In this document: in pieces, positions 18,741 to 27,639 of the stretch
How the letters are laid out: each line of letters begins with the position of its first letter
How positions within the stretch are numbered: the stretch's first letter is position 1
NCBI GenBank assembly: GCA_905221605.1
Contig: CAJNDS010000638.1
Span: 10,001 to 47,500 of the forward strand
DNA length: 37,500 nucleotides
Reading direction: 5' to 3'
From: Symbiodinium natans
Lineage: Eukaryota > Sar > Dinophyceae > Suessiales > Symbiodiniaceae
Notes under the pieces: generated by a model
The model's database searches: none
The model's input: only the letters and a program-made list of their open reading frames with translations
Told to the model about the DNA's origin: nothing
Made by a program: the position numbers and the translations under genes

Positions 18741-19294
18741 GCTTGTGGCGTGAGCGTGTGAGTGCACACGTGTGATTGTAGCAACTTCAATTGGTGATTT
18801 TTCCCCCTCCCGAGGCGGGTCAGCGGGCAGGCGGCAGCCAGAGCGGCGCGACAGCCTGGGCAAGCAGGTTTGCAAGGAGCACACACCCCGCAGGCGTGAT
18901 CACTGCAAGGAGGCGCACGCTGAGGCCAGCACACAAGAAATGCAAAAAGAAAAAAGGAGAGCGCCAGGCCAAGGCGTCCAGCCGCGGCGGCCCAAGAGGC
19001 GCCAGCGGCCGAACAGGACCTCAGGCTGCAGGCGTTGAGGAAGGGTGCTGTGATGCTTGTTGAGACGCGCCTGTGAGGCCCTGGCCCCGAGTGCGCCGCG
19101 GCGGCCTCGGAGGCGCCAGCGGCACACAAACACCCGAAGGCCAGGGGTGGAGCTTTCAGCTTTCGAGGCTGCAACACCCTCGCCGCGGCAGCCCCGTGGT
19201 GGTGCCTGCGGCAAGGCTCTGGAAGCCACAGCCAGCAGCAAAAACTTTAAACAAAAACGAGCAGAAGGATCCTCCGAGGGCCGCGCCGGCAATG
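18741..19294 (-). other. Spacer between ORF1 and the RING ORF
   Basis: No domain was recognised. An open frame (19292-18900) contains two related peptides, RWRLRGRRG and RWRLLGRRG, which come from a direct repeat about 113 bp apart (GCGGCC..GAGGCGCCAGCGGC at about 18986 and 19099 on the plus strand). An A-rich stretch (plus strand 18942-18958) lies between. This may be inter-ORF spacer or a decayed part of ORF1. Confidence 0.4.
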
Positions 19295-19870
19295 TCAGGA
19301 CCTAGGCAGGCTGGGTGGGGGTGGGTGGGAAGGACCGCGCCACCACTGGGGAAGCCTCTGAGGCAGCGGCTGCGTCAGAAAAGGAGACGGACGGTGTTGC
19401 GGCCCCTGCCCGAAAGCCCGAAAGGGAGAGGCCGTGGCAGCCCCAAACGGGGAGGCTGCTGCACCTGGGCGCCTGGCAAAAGGGGAGGAGGCGGACGGGG
19501 CCGGCGCAGTGGGGGCGGACAGGCGGGACTGGTTTTGCCCGCCGCGGCAACCGCGGTGCGTAGGGCGCCGCCGCCGGCGGGCGGGCTCGAGGCGTGGGCG
19601 TGCGGGTGGAGGGGTTGGAGGTCGCCGCCTCGGCGATCTGTGCGGGGAGTTGCTGGCACTCACAGGGCTGGCGCGGGAGCGGCTGCGGGAGCGGGATGCC
19701 TCGGTCCGCGCACGCGAGGGGCTGCTGGACCGCGGGCTTGGGGGTGCTGGCGAAGGGTGAATGAGCTCGAGCCCCAATTCACGCACCGCTTGCAGAGCGA
19801 GGACAACGTGGCCGTCCACCTCGACTGCTTCGACTTCGACGCCGTCCAGCCGGAGCAACACGCCAACCAT
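19295..19870 (-). CDS. Putative LINE ORF1, Ser/Arg/Pro-rich, 191 codons
   Basis: The first long ORF downstream of the spliced leader on this strand; the Met is 294 nt from the end of the leader. Residues 1-38 are non-repetitive and alternate hydrophobic and acidic residues (LLRLDGVEVEAVEVDGHVVL). The rest is biased, with SPRSSSPSRARTEAS and an SRSRSRSR run followed by Pro/Arg/Ala-rich sequence. LINE ORF1 proteins are typically basic RNA-binding proteins, and position and basic character fit that role, but no CCHC knuckle or RRM is present and the composition could be a by-product of high G+C. It is in a different frame from both downstream ORFs. Confidence 0.4.
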   Translation of the reverse strand: MVGVLLRLDGVEVEAVEVDGHVVLALQAVRELGLELIHPSPAPPSPRSSSPSRARTEASRSRSRSRASPVSASNSPHRSPRRRPPTPPPARPRLEPARRRRRPTHRGCRGGQNQSRLSAPTAPAPSASSPFARRPGAAASPFGAATASPFRAFGQGPQHRPSPFLTQPLPQRLPQWWRGPSHPPPPSLPRS

Positions 19871-20163
19871 GGGAGGACCGGAGCTACTCTACGCCAGGCC
19901 TCTCAGCTGCGCACGCTGGCGCCCAGAGACGGCCGGCCGGGCGAGGAAGGAAAGCTATGCGGGAAGCCTCCCAGCTGCGCACCCACGCGCCCAAGGACAG
20001 CCCCTGGTGCTTGAACCCCCCCCCCAGTTGCACTTCCAGTGCCCAAGGGCAGGGTGTCACTACAAGGTCCTCTCCAGCTGCACTCCGGTGCCCAGGAGCA
20101 AGATCTCACTACGGGCTTCAAGCCTGACGTCTCAGGCACGATTTGAAGCTTGAAGCTCGCAAG
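19871..20163 (-). repeat. Degenerate tandem repeats in the LINE 5' leader
   Basis: Between the spliced leader and ORF1 the motif TGGGC.C..G.GTGC.CAGCTG.GAGG recurs about four times, at plus-strand positions near 19910, 19972, 20030 and 20075, with spacing of about 45-65 bp. Units near the leader start with GTAGTGA. Promoters for LINEs are often internal and leader repeats can carry them, so these are candidates for promoter or RNA-structure elements. Confidence 0.5.
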
Positions 20164-20185
20164 CTTGAGCCAAAATGGCTACGGA
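20164..20185 (-). other. Dinoflagellate spliced-leader (DinoSL) sequence
   Basis: On the minus strand the 22 nt start TCCGTAGCCATTTTGG and end CTCAAG, identical over the whole length to the conserved leader added by trans-splicing to dinoflagellate nuclear mRNAs. The base after CAAG is C, not the GT that starts the intron of an SL RNA gene, so this is not an SL RNA gene. It is a genomic trace of a mature mRNA 5' end. It heads the LINE copy I, whose 3' end carries poly(A). Confidence 0.95.
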
Positions 20186-20703
20186 CTCAACTAAACGGAG
20201 GCACAGCTGTGTGTCCTCTGTAATATCTGCACACCGCAACTGTGCGGGCTATCTGCCTGATCACACTGCCAGCATCCTTCTCCCATGCCCCAGTACTTTC
20301 CAGCACCATTGGCAGGGGAGCCGTGGCATGTTGCAACATAGTTGGCCCGAGGGATGGCTGCGATTGAGCTCGACATATATAGGCGTGACTCCATGCTGAG
20401 GCGGCGATGCAACAACAATGATACAACACAGTTCGCCAAACACGTTTGCGCTCACACTGTTCAGGGGCGCCAAAACATTGTTGGCAAAACTAGAGGTGAC
20501 CATAGGTGCAAGGTCCACAATGCGGTCGGGCGGCCTTTGCATGTGTGGCATGGAATGATCTCCCCAAGAAACTTGGTCCAAGCTGTTTCGAAACAGCTGC
20601 ATCTCAGAGTTTCCCTCCCCCCGCTGCCATCCGCAGCGAGGCCCGCGGTCTGTGCGGTGGTACTTGCTCAGTGCCCAAGGCAGTGTCGCTGTGATAGTGT
20701 CAG
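20186..20703. other. No gene recognised; 18-bp palindrome
   Basis: This is the 5' flank of LINE copy I. Frames on both strands are short and unlike known proteins. At 20581-20598 AGCTGTTTCGAAACAGCT is a perfect palindrome. The plus-strand RRM gene probably has its promoter or first exons in or before this stretch, but I cannot place them. Confidence 0.4.
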
Positions 20704-20784
20704 GTGGGAGGATGATGAACCCAATGCAAGCGCAGCAGATGATGCAGCAGCAGCAAATGATGCAGCAAATGATGATGCAGCAGC
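20704..20784 (+). CDS. Met/Gln-rich exon, probably of the RRM gene
   Basis: After a TGTCAG acceptor-like site the frame reads GGRMMNPMQAQQMM and continues as runs of Gln and Met up to MMMQQ. The phrase MMNPM recurs in the exon at 22503 (GGGMMNPMMNMM), which links the two to one gene. Low-complexity Q/M tracts of this type flank RNA-binding domains and favour condensate formation in other proteins. The exact 3' boundary is uncertain. The next 230 bp appear to be intron. Confidence 0.5.
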
Positions 20785-21013
20785 TATGGCCTCAAGAGTG
20801 TTTCGATTGCTTCGCTGCACATGCCCGTGCAGTGACGCGATCATCCATGCGTACGAACTCGCAATCAGGATGGGAGGCGGAAATGCTCCCGCAGCTGGCT
20901 CTGACAAAGCCAAAGCGGCACCAGCAAGTTGGCGGAGAGTATTCTTTGGTTGGTTCTAACTTCAAAGAACATGGTGCTTCACGTGGGAATTTGAGCTTGG
21001 ACATTGCACTAAG

Positions 21014-21091
21014 GCAATGAAAAAGAGAAAAGAAGATGACAAAAGCAACATCGTGTTCGTAGGTGGTTTACGGAAAAGCACGACGGAGGAC
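21014..21091 (+). CDS. RRM protein exon: RNP2 strand
   Basis: Begins after an AAG acceptor-like site. It reads AMKKRKEDDKS followed by NIVFVGGLRKSTTED. IVFVGGL is the RNP2 beta-1 strand of an RNA recognition motif and STTED the loop into helix 1. The exon ends at GAG or GAC (21088-21091); the pentamer AGGAC is repeated at the start of the next exon, so the junction is ambiguous. Confidence 0.72.
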
Positions 21092-21143
21092 GGCATCAAT
21101 GCAAAACGCACAGGCTGGCATTGTTGCGCGATTTGCGTCTCAG

Positions 21144-21179
21144 GACAAAGTGGCCGGTCACTTCTCGAAGTTCGGACAG
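21144..21179 (+). CDS. RRM protein exon: helix 1
   Basis: A micro-exon of 12 codons, DKVAGHFSKFGQ, which is RRM helix 1 and the FG turn before beta-2. It is preceded by GTCTCAG and followed by a GT donor (GTCGAC). Confidence 0.72.
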
Positions 21180-21228
21180 GTCGACAGCGCGCTTGCCTTG
21201 TCCGACTTCAGATTTGCGGTTTGTGCAG

Positions 21229-21315
21229 CCCATCGATCTCGTGTTGACTGAGGTAGACATTAAGAGGTTACCTGATGGCACATCTCGGGGCTTTGCCTTT
21301 GTCAAGTTTGTGGAG
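21229..21315 (+). CDS. RRM protein exon: beta-2 and RNP1
   Basis: Reads PIDLVLTEVDIKRLPDG then TSRGFAFVKFVE. RGFAFVKF is the RNP1 octamer of the RRM, with the aromatic residues that stack on RNA bases. The upstream intron (21180-21228, GT...CAG) is only 49 nt. The downstream donor is best read as GC (GCACGA at 21316), a type common in dinoflagellates. Confidence 0.78.
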
Positions 21316-21499
21316 GCACGAAACCTCAGCGTCATTTTGTTTGTTCAATCCTTTTCATCACACAGCCTATCACAGCATAATTCGGTTGCATTCTGTTGCA
21401 GTTGTGTGTTGTCGCATGCGATGTGGCACTACTTTGCCGCTGATCTGCTGCTGAAGCTCCAGGACCTTTTTGACCCAAGCAATGTTCTGCCGCGGCCAG

Positions 21500-21543
21500 G
21501 TTGATTCGATTGCCAAAGTTCTAGAAGCCCAGAGTAGTCATAT
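21500..21543 (+). CDS. RRM protein exon: helix 2
   Basis: Reads VDSIAKVLEAQSSH and ends with two bases of a split codon before a GT donor. It matches RRM helix 2. The intron before it is 21316-21499. The split codon is completed to Met by the next exon, so the phases agree. Confidence 0.75.
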
Positions 21544-21622
21544 GTTCCTTGGTTGCTGTGATATGTGTGCCCGGCATCATGCCTACCCATACCCTAACCA
21601 TCAGCAAATGACTGCCACCAAG

Positions 21623-21657
21623 GATTGACAACAAGTGGGTGGCTGTTAAGCCGCATG
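21623..21657 (+). CDS. RRM protein exon: beta-4
   Basis: After AAG it completes the split codon and reads IDNKWVAVKPHG, the last beta strand of the RRM (I-D-x-K-x-V-x-V-K). It ends with one base of a Gly codon before GTGGAA; the exon at 22409 supplies the other two bases, so phase is again consistent. Confidence 0.75.
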
Positions 21658-22408
21658 GTGGAACTGCTTTCACAGAGGATAAGAACCGGGAAAGAGCCAA
21701 GGCAACCTGCAAGTTCGAGTTTCTCCTTAGAGCATTTTCTGCATTGTGAATGTGCGCCGCGACTGCATGCGCTCATTAATAACCTTAGGCCTTCTGTCGT
21801 TTGAAGGGTCCTTGCCTGAGCCCTGTACATCCATCATAAGCCCGTGCACCTTGCCGGACCTTGCCGTTTCAGCACGCGCGCATGCGGCCTTTTTGGGCTT
21901 CTAGTTCCTGATGCCCATGATGCCGAAGCCGTCCGTAGCACGCACTGTTCTGGACCAGCGAAATTCAGCAACGTGGATAGAGGTAATTAACGTGCGCGCA
22001 TCTCTTGACGCGTGGATGGCAGCGCATGGCTCGCATTGGCTCGCATCTATTCTTTGAATCTCTTTGTGTGAAGCATCTTGCGGTAGCAGGAGGCGGCAGA
22101 GTTAGCTCGACAGAAGCAGAAGAAGGCAGGTTGCTCCATCCAGCATTTTCAATCCATGTCAATCCATGCTTCGTTTGTACCAGGATGACTCCAGAGTGGA
22201 GTCTGCAGATGATTATGACGAAAAATGGTCCGAAAATTATCTTCAGGCCAAGCGATCCGCGATTGCTTTCACACATCCCTGTGGTGTGCATGTCGCAGGC
22301 GGCTGCGAATATGGGCGCCAACAGTGGTGAGGATTCGAAAGCTGACGGACAGCAGGCTTTGTCGTGCAGTGATCCAGCCGTGCTTTCAGATCGGGTTTGC
22401 AAGTGCAG
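21658..22408 (+). other. Probable 751-nt intron of the RRM gene
   Basis: Starts GTGGAA and ends GTGCAG. Additional small exons inside cannot be ruled out, but joining across it keeps the frame (PHG then QPYGSYGG). The long minus-strand frame over 21965-22954 is a shadow of the Met- and Cys-rich exon. Confidence 0.5.
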
Positions 22409-22443
22409 GCCAACCCTATGGCAGCTATGGGGGCCCGGATCTT
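22409..22443 (+). CDS. RRM protein exon: QPYGSYGGPDL
   Basis: A 35-nt micro-exon between a CAG acceptor and a GTAACA donor. It encodes a Gly/Tyr-rich peptide of the kind that follows RRMs in many RNA-binding proteins. It ends in phase 0, matching the start of the next exon at 22503. Confidence 0.65.
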
Positions 22444-22502
22444 GTAACAATGGCGCTGAAGTGCAAACCTGTTCTCCACTTGCCTGGTTTTGTGCTGCTA
22501 AG

Positions 22503-23021
22503 GCAATGATGCAGATGATGGGAATGATGCAGATGATGGGAGGTGGCATGCCGGGGATGATGGGTGGAGGCATGATGAACCCAATGATGAACATGATGGG
22601 CGGAATGGGCAAAGGCGCGTGCCCAGCGTGCCCTTCTGGTTGTGGTTGTGGCTGCTGTGGCGGTTGTCCTGGATGTGGTTGTTGCCCCACCAGCTGTCCT
22701 GGCTGCTGTGGCTGCGGCGGCTGTCCTGCCTGCGGGCCTTCGGGGAGCTGTGGGGGTGGTGGCTGTGCTGAGCTGACGCCACCACCTGCGCCAACTCCAG
22801 AGGACGTCCAGTTGTGCAGTACCGGAGTTTTGGAAGGGCCGAGCTCAGCATTCAAGCGCATGCAGGAGACTGGAGAGACTAGTGGGTGCGGCCCCGTGAA
22901 AAACGAGAGCGGTGCGACAGAGCCGCTCAGATCCAATGGCAGCGGCCCTGGCACACGAATTTGCAGCCCATGGATTGATACCGAGGCGGCCCCAGCCGTA
23001 CTGAAAGTGAACGCAGAGTAG
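22503..23021 (+). CDS. RRM protein exon: Met-rich then Cys-rich tail
   Basis: Starts after CTAAG in phase 0. Residues 1-36 are Met/Gly-rich (MMQMMGMMQMMGGGMPGMM and similar). After GMGKGA follow about 50 residues containing 18 Cys in CPAC, CGCC, CPGC and CCGC patterns, then a Pro-rich piece (TPPPAPTPEDVQ) and unremarkable sequence to a stop at 23019-23021. A GT after PED (GTCCAG) could end the exon earlier. Met- and Cys-rich segments can bind copper or other soft metals; in this RRM context it may instead be a disordered tail. No metal function is demonstrated. Confidence 0.6.
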   Translation, partial: AMMQMMGMMQMMGGGMPGMMGGGMMNPMMNMMGGMGKGACPACPSGCGCGCCGGCPGCGCCPTSCPGCCGCGGCPACGPSGSCGGGGCAELTPPPAPTPEDVQLCSTGVLEGPSSAFKRMQETGETSGCGPVKNESGATEPLRSNGSGPGTRICSPWIDTEAAPAVLKVNAE

Positions 23022-23748
23022 TTGCACCTCTAGGCAGTGCACCTGCTTTGCAACGCAGTCGCATGCAGTCACGGCAAGCACTCGACGAGATGAGTGACAT
23101 GATTTCAGCAAACAGGCACAACGGGCACGGGTGCATATTGCAGAAGATCCTCCACCCAGCCCGAACTGAGATGTAGAGCATGTCGTCACTTTGCCGGTTT
23201 GCATTTATGAAATACGCAGTTACATACATAGAGTATGTATATGTGTATATATATATATATATAAAAGAAATGTAGAGAGAGGAGACGTTCGTACATGCTG
23301 TATACTCTGTCGCGTGGCATCTGTCAAGCACCACTGGACGGTCCATTCGCTGTGAACCTGTGAAAGTAGCTCAACAAGTCACAGCACATGGGAAGTGAGA
23401 AACTGCGAGATCCAACCCAGTGACGCTCCGACTCGTGCAATTAGACGGGCCTGCTCTCGAGCCCAGACGAGTCGCTATTCGGTCTCACATCAAGCAAAAG
23501 TCGCTGTAAGTTGCATTGCCAGGCCTTGCAGTAGGATTCTGTAGGTCGCAGAGGCGCAAGAATCATGCAGGGGTGAGATATGCTGAGGTGGGGGGTCGTG
23601 ACAGGGCGAGACACTGACACCGGCCGTTTGGCACGCATCAGTGCCACAAGCATTTAAACATGGCATATCTGAAGCTGTCGCAGTTGCCCGTCCCCATTCA
23701 ACCATGACAGCGTGCGGCAGCCGATGGCTCCAGAATGAATCTGCCAAG
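23022..23748. other. No gene seen; AT microsatellite
   Basis: Intronic or intergenic. An (AT)n tract of about 18 bp sits at 23246-23263. No exon candidate was recognised. Confidence 0.45.
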
Positions 23749-23798
23749 GGCTGGAAGTAGTGCCTACTGGGATTCTGAAGCATGGAATCCCGATGACC
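23749..23798 (+). CDS. Exon with YWD motif (1)
   Basis: Between GCCAAG and a GT donor (GTGTGT) it reads AGSSAYWDSEAWNPDD, ending in phase 1. It is strikingly like the exon at 30000 (NSGAYWDAEQWDPDQ). The gene it belongs to is not identified; it could be a later part of the RRM gene or a separate gene. Confidence 0.5.
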
Positions 23799-25017
23799 GT
23801 GTGTACGTTGGTGCGTGCGAGGGGCAAAAGTGTCGGCCTCGGGCGAAGCTGGGTTTGTCGTTTTGTCATCATGGCCTGCGCAAGGCATCACCTCCGGGCA
23901 GTCGCTCCTGCCGCTTTCCCAGTCTGCTTGTCCACAGTAGGCTGCTGAGCGGCTGCGATCCTCCGTGCTTCAGGACACGAACGGGTATGCAGAATCTTCC
24001 CCCACTGACCAGGCCTCTGCCGCCTGTTTGCATGGTGAAATGACGCTCGGATTTCTTAGGCATGCGGCTTTGTTGCATCGCTGGACTCCACTGGACTTTT
24101 TTGGAGGTGTGATCATGTTGTAAATGCAGTCGGCTCTCATCAGATCAGCGATTCTAGACAGCTTAAGCTGCGTGACAGCAGCTAGCTAGCAGCTAGCGTT
24201 GCCACGCCCCCGCAATGCCCATCTAGCACTGCGTAATGGCTGCATTGCTAGGTCAGATCGCTATACGTACAGCGAAGCATCAGCCAGTCAGGGTCTTTCT
24301 AGCCACAGAGTGTCAATGTACTCATTGCGGGGCCACGACTTGATGTGCTTGACCGAGCTGCAACATCTCAGGAAAAGGAGTGGGGTATAGTTGGTGTATA
24401 TTGGTGTCGTTAGAAAAGGAGAAAGAATGACACGGCAGTGACAACTGCCTCCGCTTCTGACAGCCGGGAATCTCAGTTGCGCAACTCGATGGCAAAGCGA
24501 TCAACGGCAACAACCACAGTCGTAGAAGGTATCCTGCACCCTTCGGAGGGACGTCTGATGGCCAGCTAAGTCTTGTAGCTATGTGTTTACGCATGTTTAC
24601 GCACATGAAACCAGAACACACGACAAGGCCCATTGAAGACTGGCTGTTCTAGGCAGCCTGGCAAACAAAGACCCAACAGACGATGGAGGCTCTGAGGACA
24701 TTGTGTAGCATGAGCGGATCCAAACTATCACGGATCTTTCGCTCGGGATGAATTTGAGCATGTAACAGCCTTTTTCGATTTGTTCGCTGCAACATCTCGC
24801 TAATCTAGTTGGACAGGGTCCACCCGGCTTATCTACAACCGCTTGATGCAAGGGACGGAGGTCTCCCGCTTAGAGTTGGACACGGGAAGCAAAAGGAAAG
24901 GCCAGCACTGATTCAACATGCTGGCCCATGCTGGCCCATGCTGGCCCATGCTGGCCCCTCTCTGAAGTTGTGGGAGTAGCCATAGATAGCCATCGTGTTT
25001 CACGGCGTTTTTCGCAG
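23799..25017. other. No exon recognised; 10-bp tandem repeat
   Basis: Probable intron. ATGCTGGCCC is repeated four times without change at 24918-24957. Otherwise nothing was identified. Confidence 0.45.
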
Positions 25018-25131
25018 GCTGTTGATCAGCATCGAGCTCTTCGCACCCAGAGCGGCAAGAGCGGTGACTACTGGGACTCGGCTGTTGAGGCGCGCAGAAA
25101 GTCATGGCGGCTCGATGGTTCATATGAGTAG
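25018..25131 (+). CDS. Exon with YWD motif (2)
   Basis: After a TTTTTCGCAG acceptor the frame is AVDQHRALRTQSGKSGDYWD and continues SAVEARRKSWRLDGSYE to a stop at 25129-25131. The exon may end earlier, near GCGCGCAG. SGKSGDYWD matches the SxGxYWD core of exons at 23749 and 30000. Confidence 0.42.
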   Translation, partial: AVDQHRALRTQSGKSGDYWDSAVEARRKSWRLDGSYE

Positions 25132-26200
25132 GTAGAACCAAAAAGTCCCACGCAAAATTCGTGAACCCACTTAAGGAAGTGGCTCCTAAAGGGATGAACA
25201 GTCCGTCCGTAGCAGTGCAAAAGGTAATAAGGGTCCAATAAGGGGCAGGGGGTCCATGAACGGCGCACACAGAGGTCCCCACAGAACAGGGTTCGTACAG
25301 GGTGCGTTGCGGGTTTTATTGGAGGAGAGGTAGCGCGAAAGGTCCATTGTTGTTTGAAGTCAAACAAGGGGGTTCATCGGGCATCTGAAACACAGGCATT
25401 GAAAGTAGAGCTCCCTGGCCTGAAACGAGATTCGTGGCGCGCCTGATGCAACCTCTAGCGAAGAGTGAAGCTCAAAGGACGGACCTGAAGCCAGGTGTTT
25501 CACTTTATCATGTTCACGGAAAGTCCACACGCATCACGTGTAGTGGAGCGGAATGTGGCCTCAATATGCAGGCCAGTGAGTTGTGTGGGCAACTGAACCT
25601 GAGTGGGGCCTCCTGAAAACGAAAGGCAGAGAGGCCCCCCGCCAACAAATGTGCCTCAGAAGAGAAGCTAGGAATTATCAAGCGGGTAGCTCTACCAGAA
25701 TGCGGCCTGAATACAGACAAAAGCAAGCCAGGAAGCCTCAGGCAGCAGTACCCGAAGGTGGCCGCTCCAAATTTATGTGGGTGCAATGAGCAGCAAGAAT
25801 GCGGCCGGCAGCGGCGGACATGTGGGACGTTGGGTGCTGGATGGGTGCGGCAGGGATTCGGGTTCTCGGCAACGGACACGCGACCGCGGGATCGTCCGTC
25901 CGGATGCAAGATCCCATTCTCTCTGCCTTCACCCTTCGATTTCTTCACCATTCTACCACTATTCTACCCATGACAGCTACTCATACTCCGGGAAACAGTA
26001 GAAGGCCTGAGCCCTTCAACTTCGAATCAGATCGGCTGTTTGGTTGTGATTTGTTGTGATGTCCTGTGGATGGTCAGGCTGCAGATGCACCAGCGCCAGC
26101 GGTGGGGGTCGTGTGCCGAGCTTAGGATGGTTTGGCAGCAGCTTTTCAAACATGCACGTGTCACGAAAGCTAGCTCCTGTGGGAGCTGTCGTTTGCCAAG
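25132..26200. other. No gene recognised
   Basis: No motif or repeat of note. Probably intron or intergenic. Confidence 0.4.
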
Positions 26201-26659
26201 CTCTCTCTCTCTCTCTCTCTTTTTCCCCACCCTCGGTGTGGGGTTGTTAGATTTTAACTCAACTCTTCTCCTCGCCCGGAACTCTTCTCCAACCCCAAAG
26301 CGTCCCTGGAGTGTCCAACTCTAGAGTGTCGCTGGAGTGCCCAACCCCAGAGAACCTCAGAGGCCCCAGAGTCTCTTTAGGGTGCCCAACCGCAGAGTGT
26401 CCCCGCCCCAGAGTCTCGCACCCCAAGAGTCTCCTGGAGTGCCCAACCCCAGAGTCCCAACCCCAGAGGCCCAACCCCAGAGGCCCAACCCCAGAGTCTC
26501 TGTAGAGTGCCCAACCCCAGACTCTTGCTGGAGTGCCCAACCCCGGAGTGCCCAACCCCCAGAGTGCCCAGCCCCAGAGTGTTGCTGGAGTGCCCAACCC
26601 CAGAGTATCTCTACCAAGAGAGGGTGGGGATGTTCGAAGTAATAATTTCTCTCTCTCTA

Positions 26660-26718
<59 letters not shown>
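26201..26718. repeat. CCCAACCCCAGAGT array bracketed by (CT)n tracts
   Basis: A (CT)10 tract at 26201-26221 and a longer one at 26648-26718 flank about 330 bp (26290-26620) in which GAGTGCCCAACCCCAGAGT and variants recur at 12-36 bp spacing. Pro-rich frames on both strands are shadows of this repeat. Confidence 0.85.
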
Positions 26719-26724
<6 letters not shown>

Positions 26725-27639
26725 ACTGTTTCAGGTCAAAATGCCACCGCAGGCCATACATACATGGTATGAAACGCAATTAACGGACGGGCTGCGAGGG
26801 GTAGCGGAGTCGCACGCCTCCAAGGCGGGCGCGGCGTATGCCCTCCGTGCAGGGATGCAGCTGCGTTCAAACTTTTACCTCCATTTAACAGTTGCACTGT
26901 CCGGCAGTGCTGAACATAGGGTGCCATGGACGCAGGCTAGGCAAAATTATGGTGGGGGCTGTGTTGGGCGCTGCGAGCGCACCTCACGCAGGGGCTGGCT
27001 GGCTGGATCAGGAGTGGTCGGTGCGGGGCAGGCAGATCCATGGACGGGCGCGGCAGGCTGTGATGGAACACGAGCGGCCGCCGCGGCCACGCCGGCCGGC
27101 GTGGTGGTACCACGCCGCACATACACACCGCCATGCACCAGCGGACGCCACCACTTCACACCCACCCGAAACACGCCACCCGCAGCACACCACCGCAACA
27201 TGCCGCAACGAAGCACCCGCCACCGCCACCCACCGCCAACCACCTCCACGCACCACTACCGCGCACCACTGCAGCTCGACGGGCGGAGCCAATGCCAGGC
27301 AGTTGCCTGTTCGGGAGCTCCCTTAAGGTAAGGGCAAGCTCAACCGGGATTGAAAATTTGCATATTGAACTAAAGCGGGCTTCGCTCCAGGGGAGACACC
27401 CACTACCAGCAAGAGCCGAAAGTGAACCTAGGCTACTACCGGGAAGTGTACACCCGGGCTGAACCTTGGGAGCAGCTCTCCTGGTTCACACACACACACC
27501 ACTGCCATGCACCACCGAGACACACCCCCACCCCACACACGTCAATGCCCCACACATTCCCCACACCACCACTCCACACAAACCACTACACACACGGTCC
27601 CTCCGCAACCTTGTCACCTCTGCGTGCATGCGCAGCAAA
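26719..27639. other. No gene recognised; C/A-rich segments
   Basis: After TTTCAG at 26732-26737 a frame runs on as VKMPPQAIHTWYETQL and RGVAESHASKAGAAYALRAG, which could be an exon (to about 26870) but has no recognised domain. CCACC/CACAC-rich DNA lies at about 27105-27275 and 27488-27600. Confidence 0.35.

Larger units (their letters stand above)
14094..20185 (-). mobile_element. Near-intact LINE-like retrotransposon, copy I, with spliced leader at its 5' end
   Basis: A 6.1-kb unit on the minus strand, delimited by a DinoSL sequence (20185-20164) at the 5' end and 17 A (14110-14094) at the 3' end. Inside, in order, are a leader of about 290 nt with degenerate tandem repeats, ORF1, a RING-H2 ORF and a 1374-codon RT/endonuclease ORF. 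Ends of this kind are those of a mature dinoflagellate mRNA (trans-spliced leader plus poly(A)), which implies reverse transcription of a processed transcript. No LTRs and no integrase or RNase H motif were seen. The flanks (plus strand TGGTTTGA before and CTCAACTAAAC after) show no obvious target-site duplication. Related broken copies occupy 7.2-14.0 kb. By the presence of RT plus a C-terminal restriction-like endonuclease it is closest in plan to R2-like site-specific LINEs. Confidence 0.85.

Noticed and set aside
19073-20014. Plus-strand 313-codon frame
   Set aside because: It is antisense to ORF1 and the leader of LINE copy I, Arg/Gly-rich, with no motif. The minus strand has the leader and the element ORFs.
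20164-20185. SL RNA gene
   Set aside because: The leader is followed by C rather than a GT donor and no Sm-like site or short intron structure follows, so it is a leader copied from an mRNA.
21965-22954. Minus-strand 329-codon Pro/Gln/Ile-rich frame
   Set aside because: It is a complement shadow of the Met-rich and Cys-rich exon. The plus strand has phase-consistent exons of an RRM protein leading into it.
26507-27331. Plus-strand 274-codon frame with Ser/Leu runs
   Set aside because: Most of it is translation of the CCCAACCCCAGAGT array and the (CT)n tract; only 26735-26870 might be an exon.
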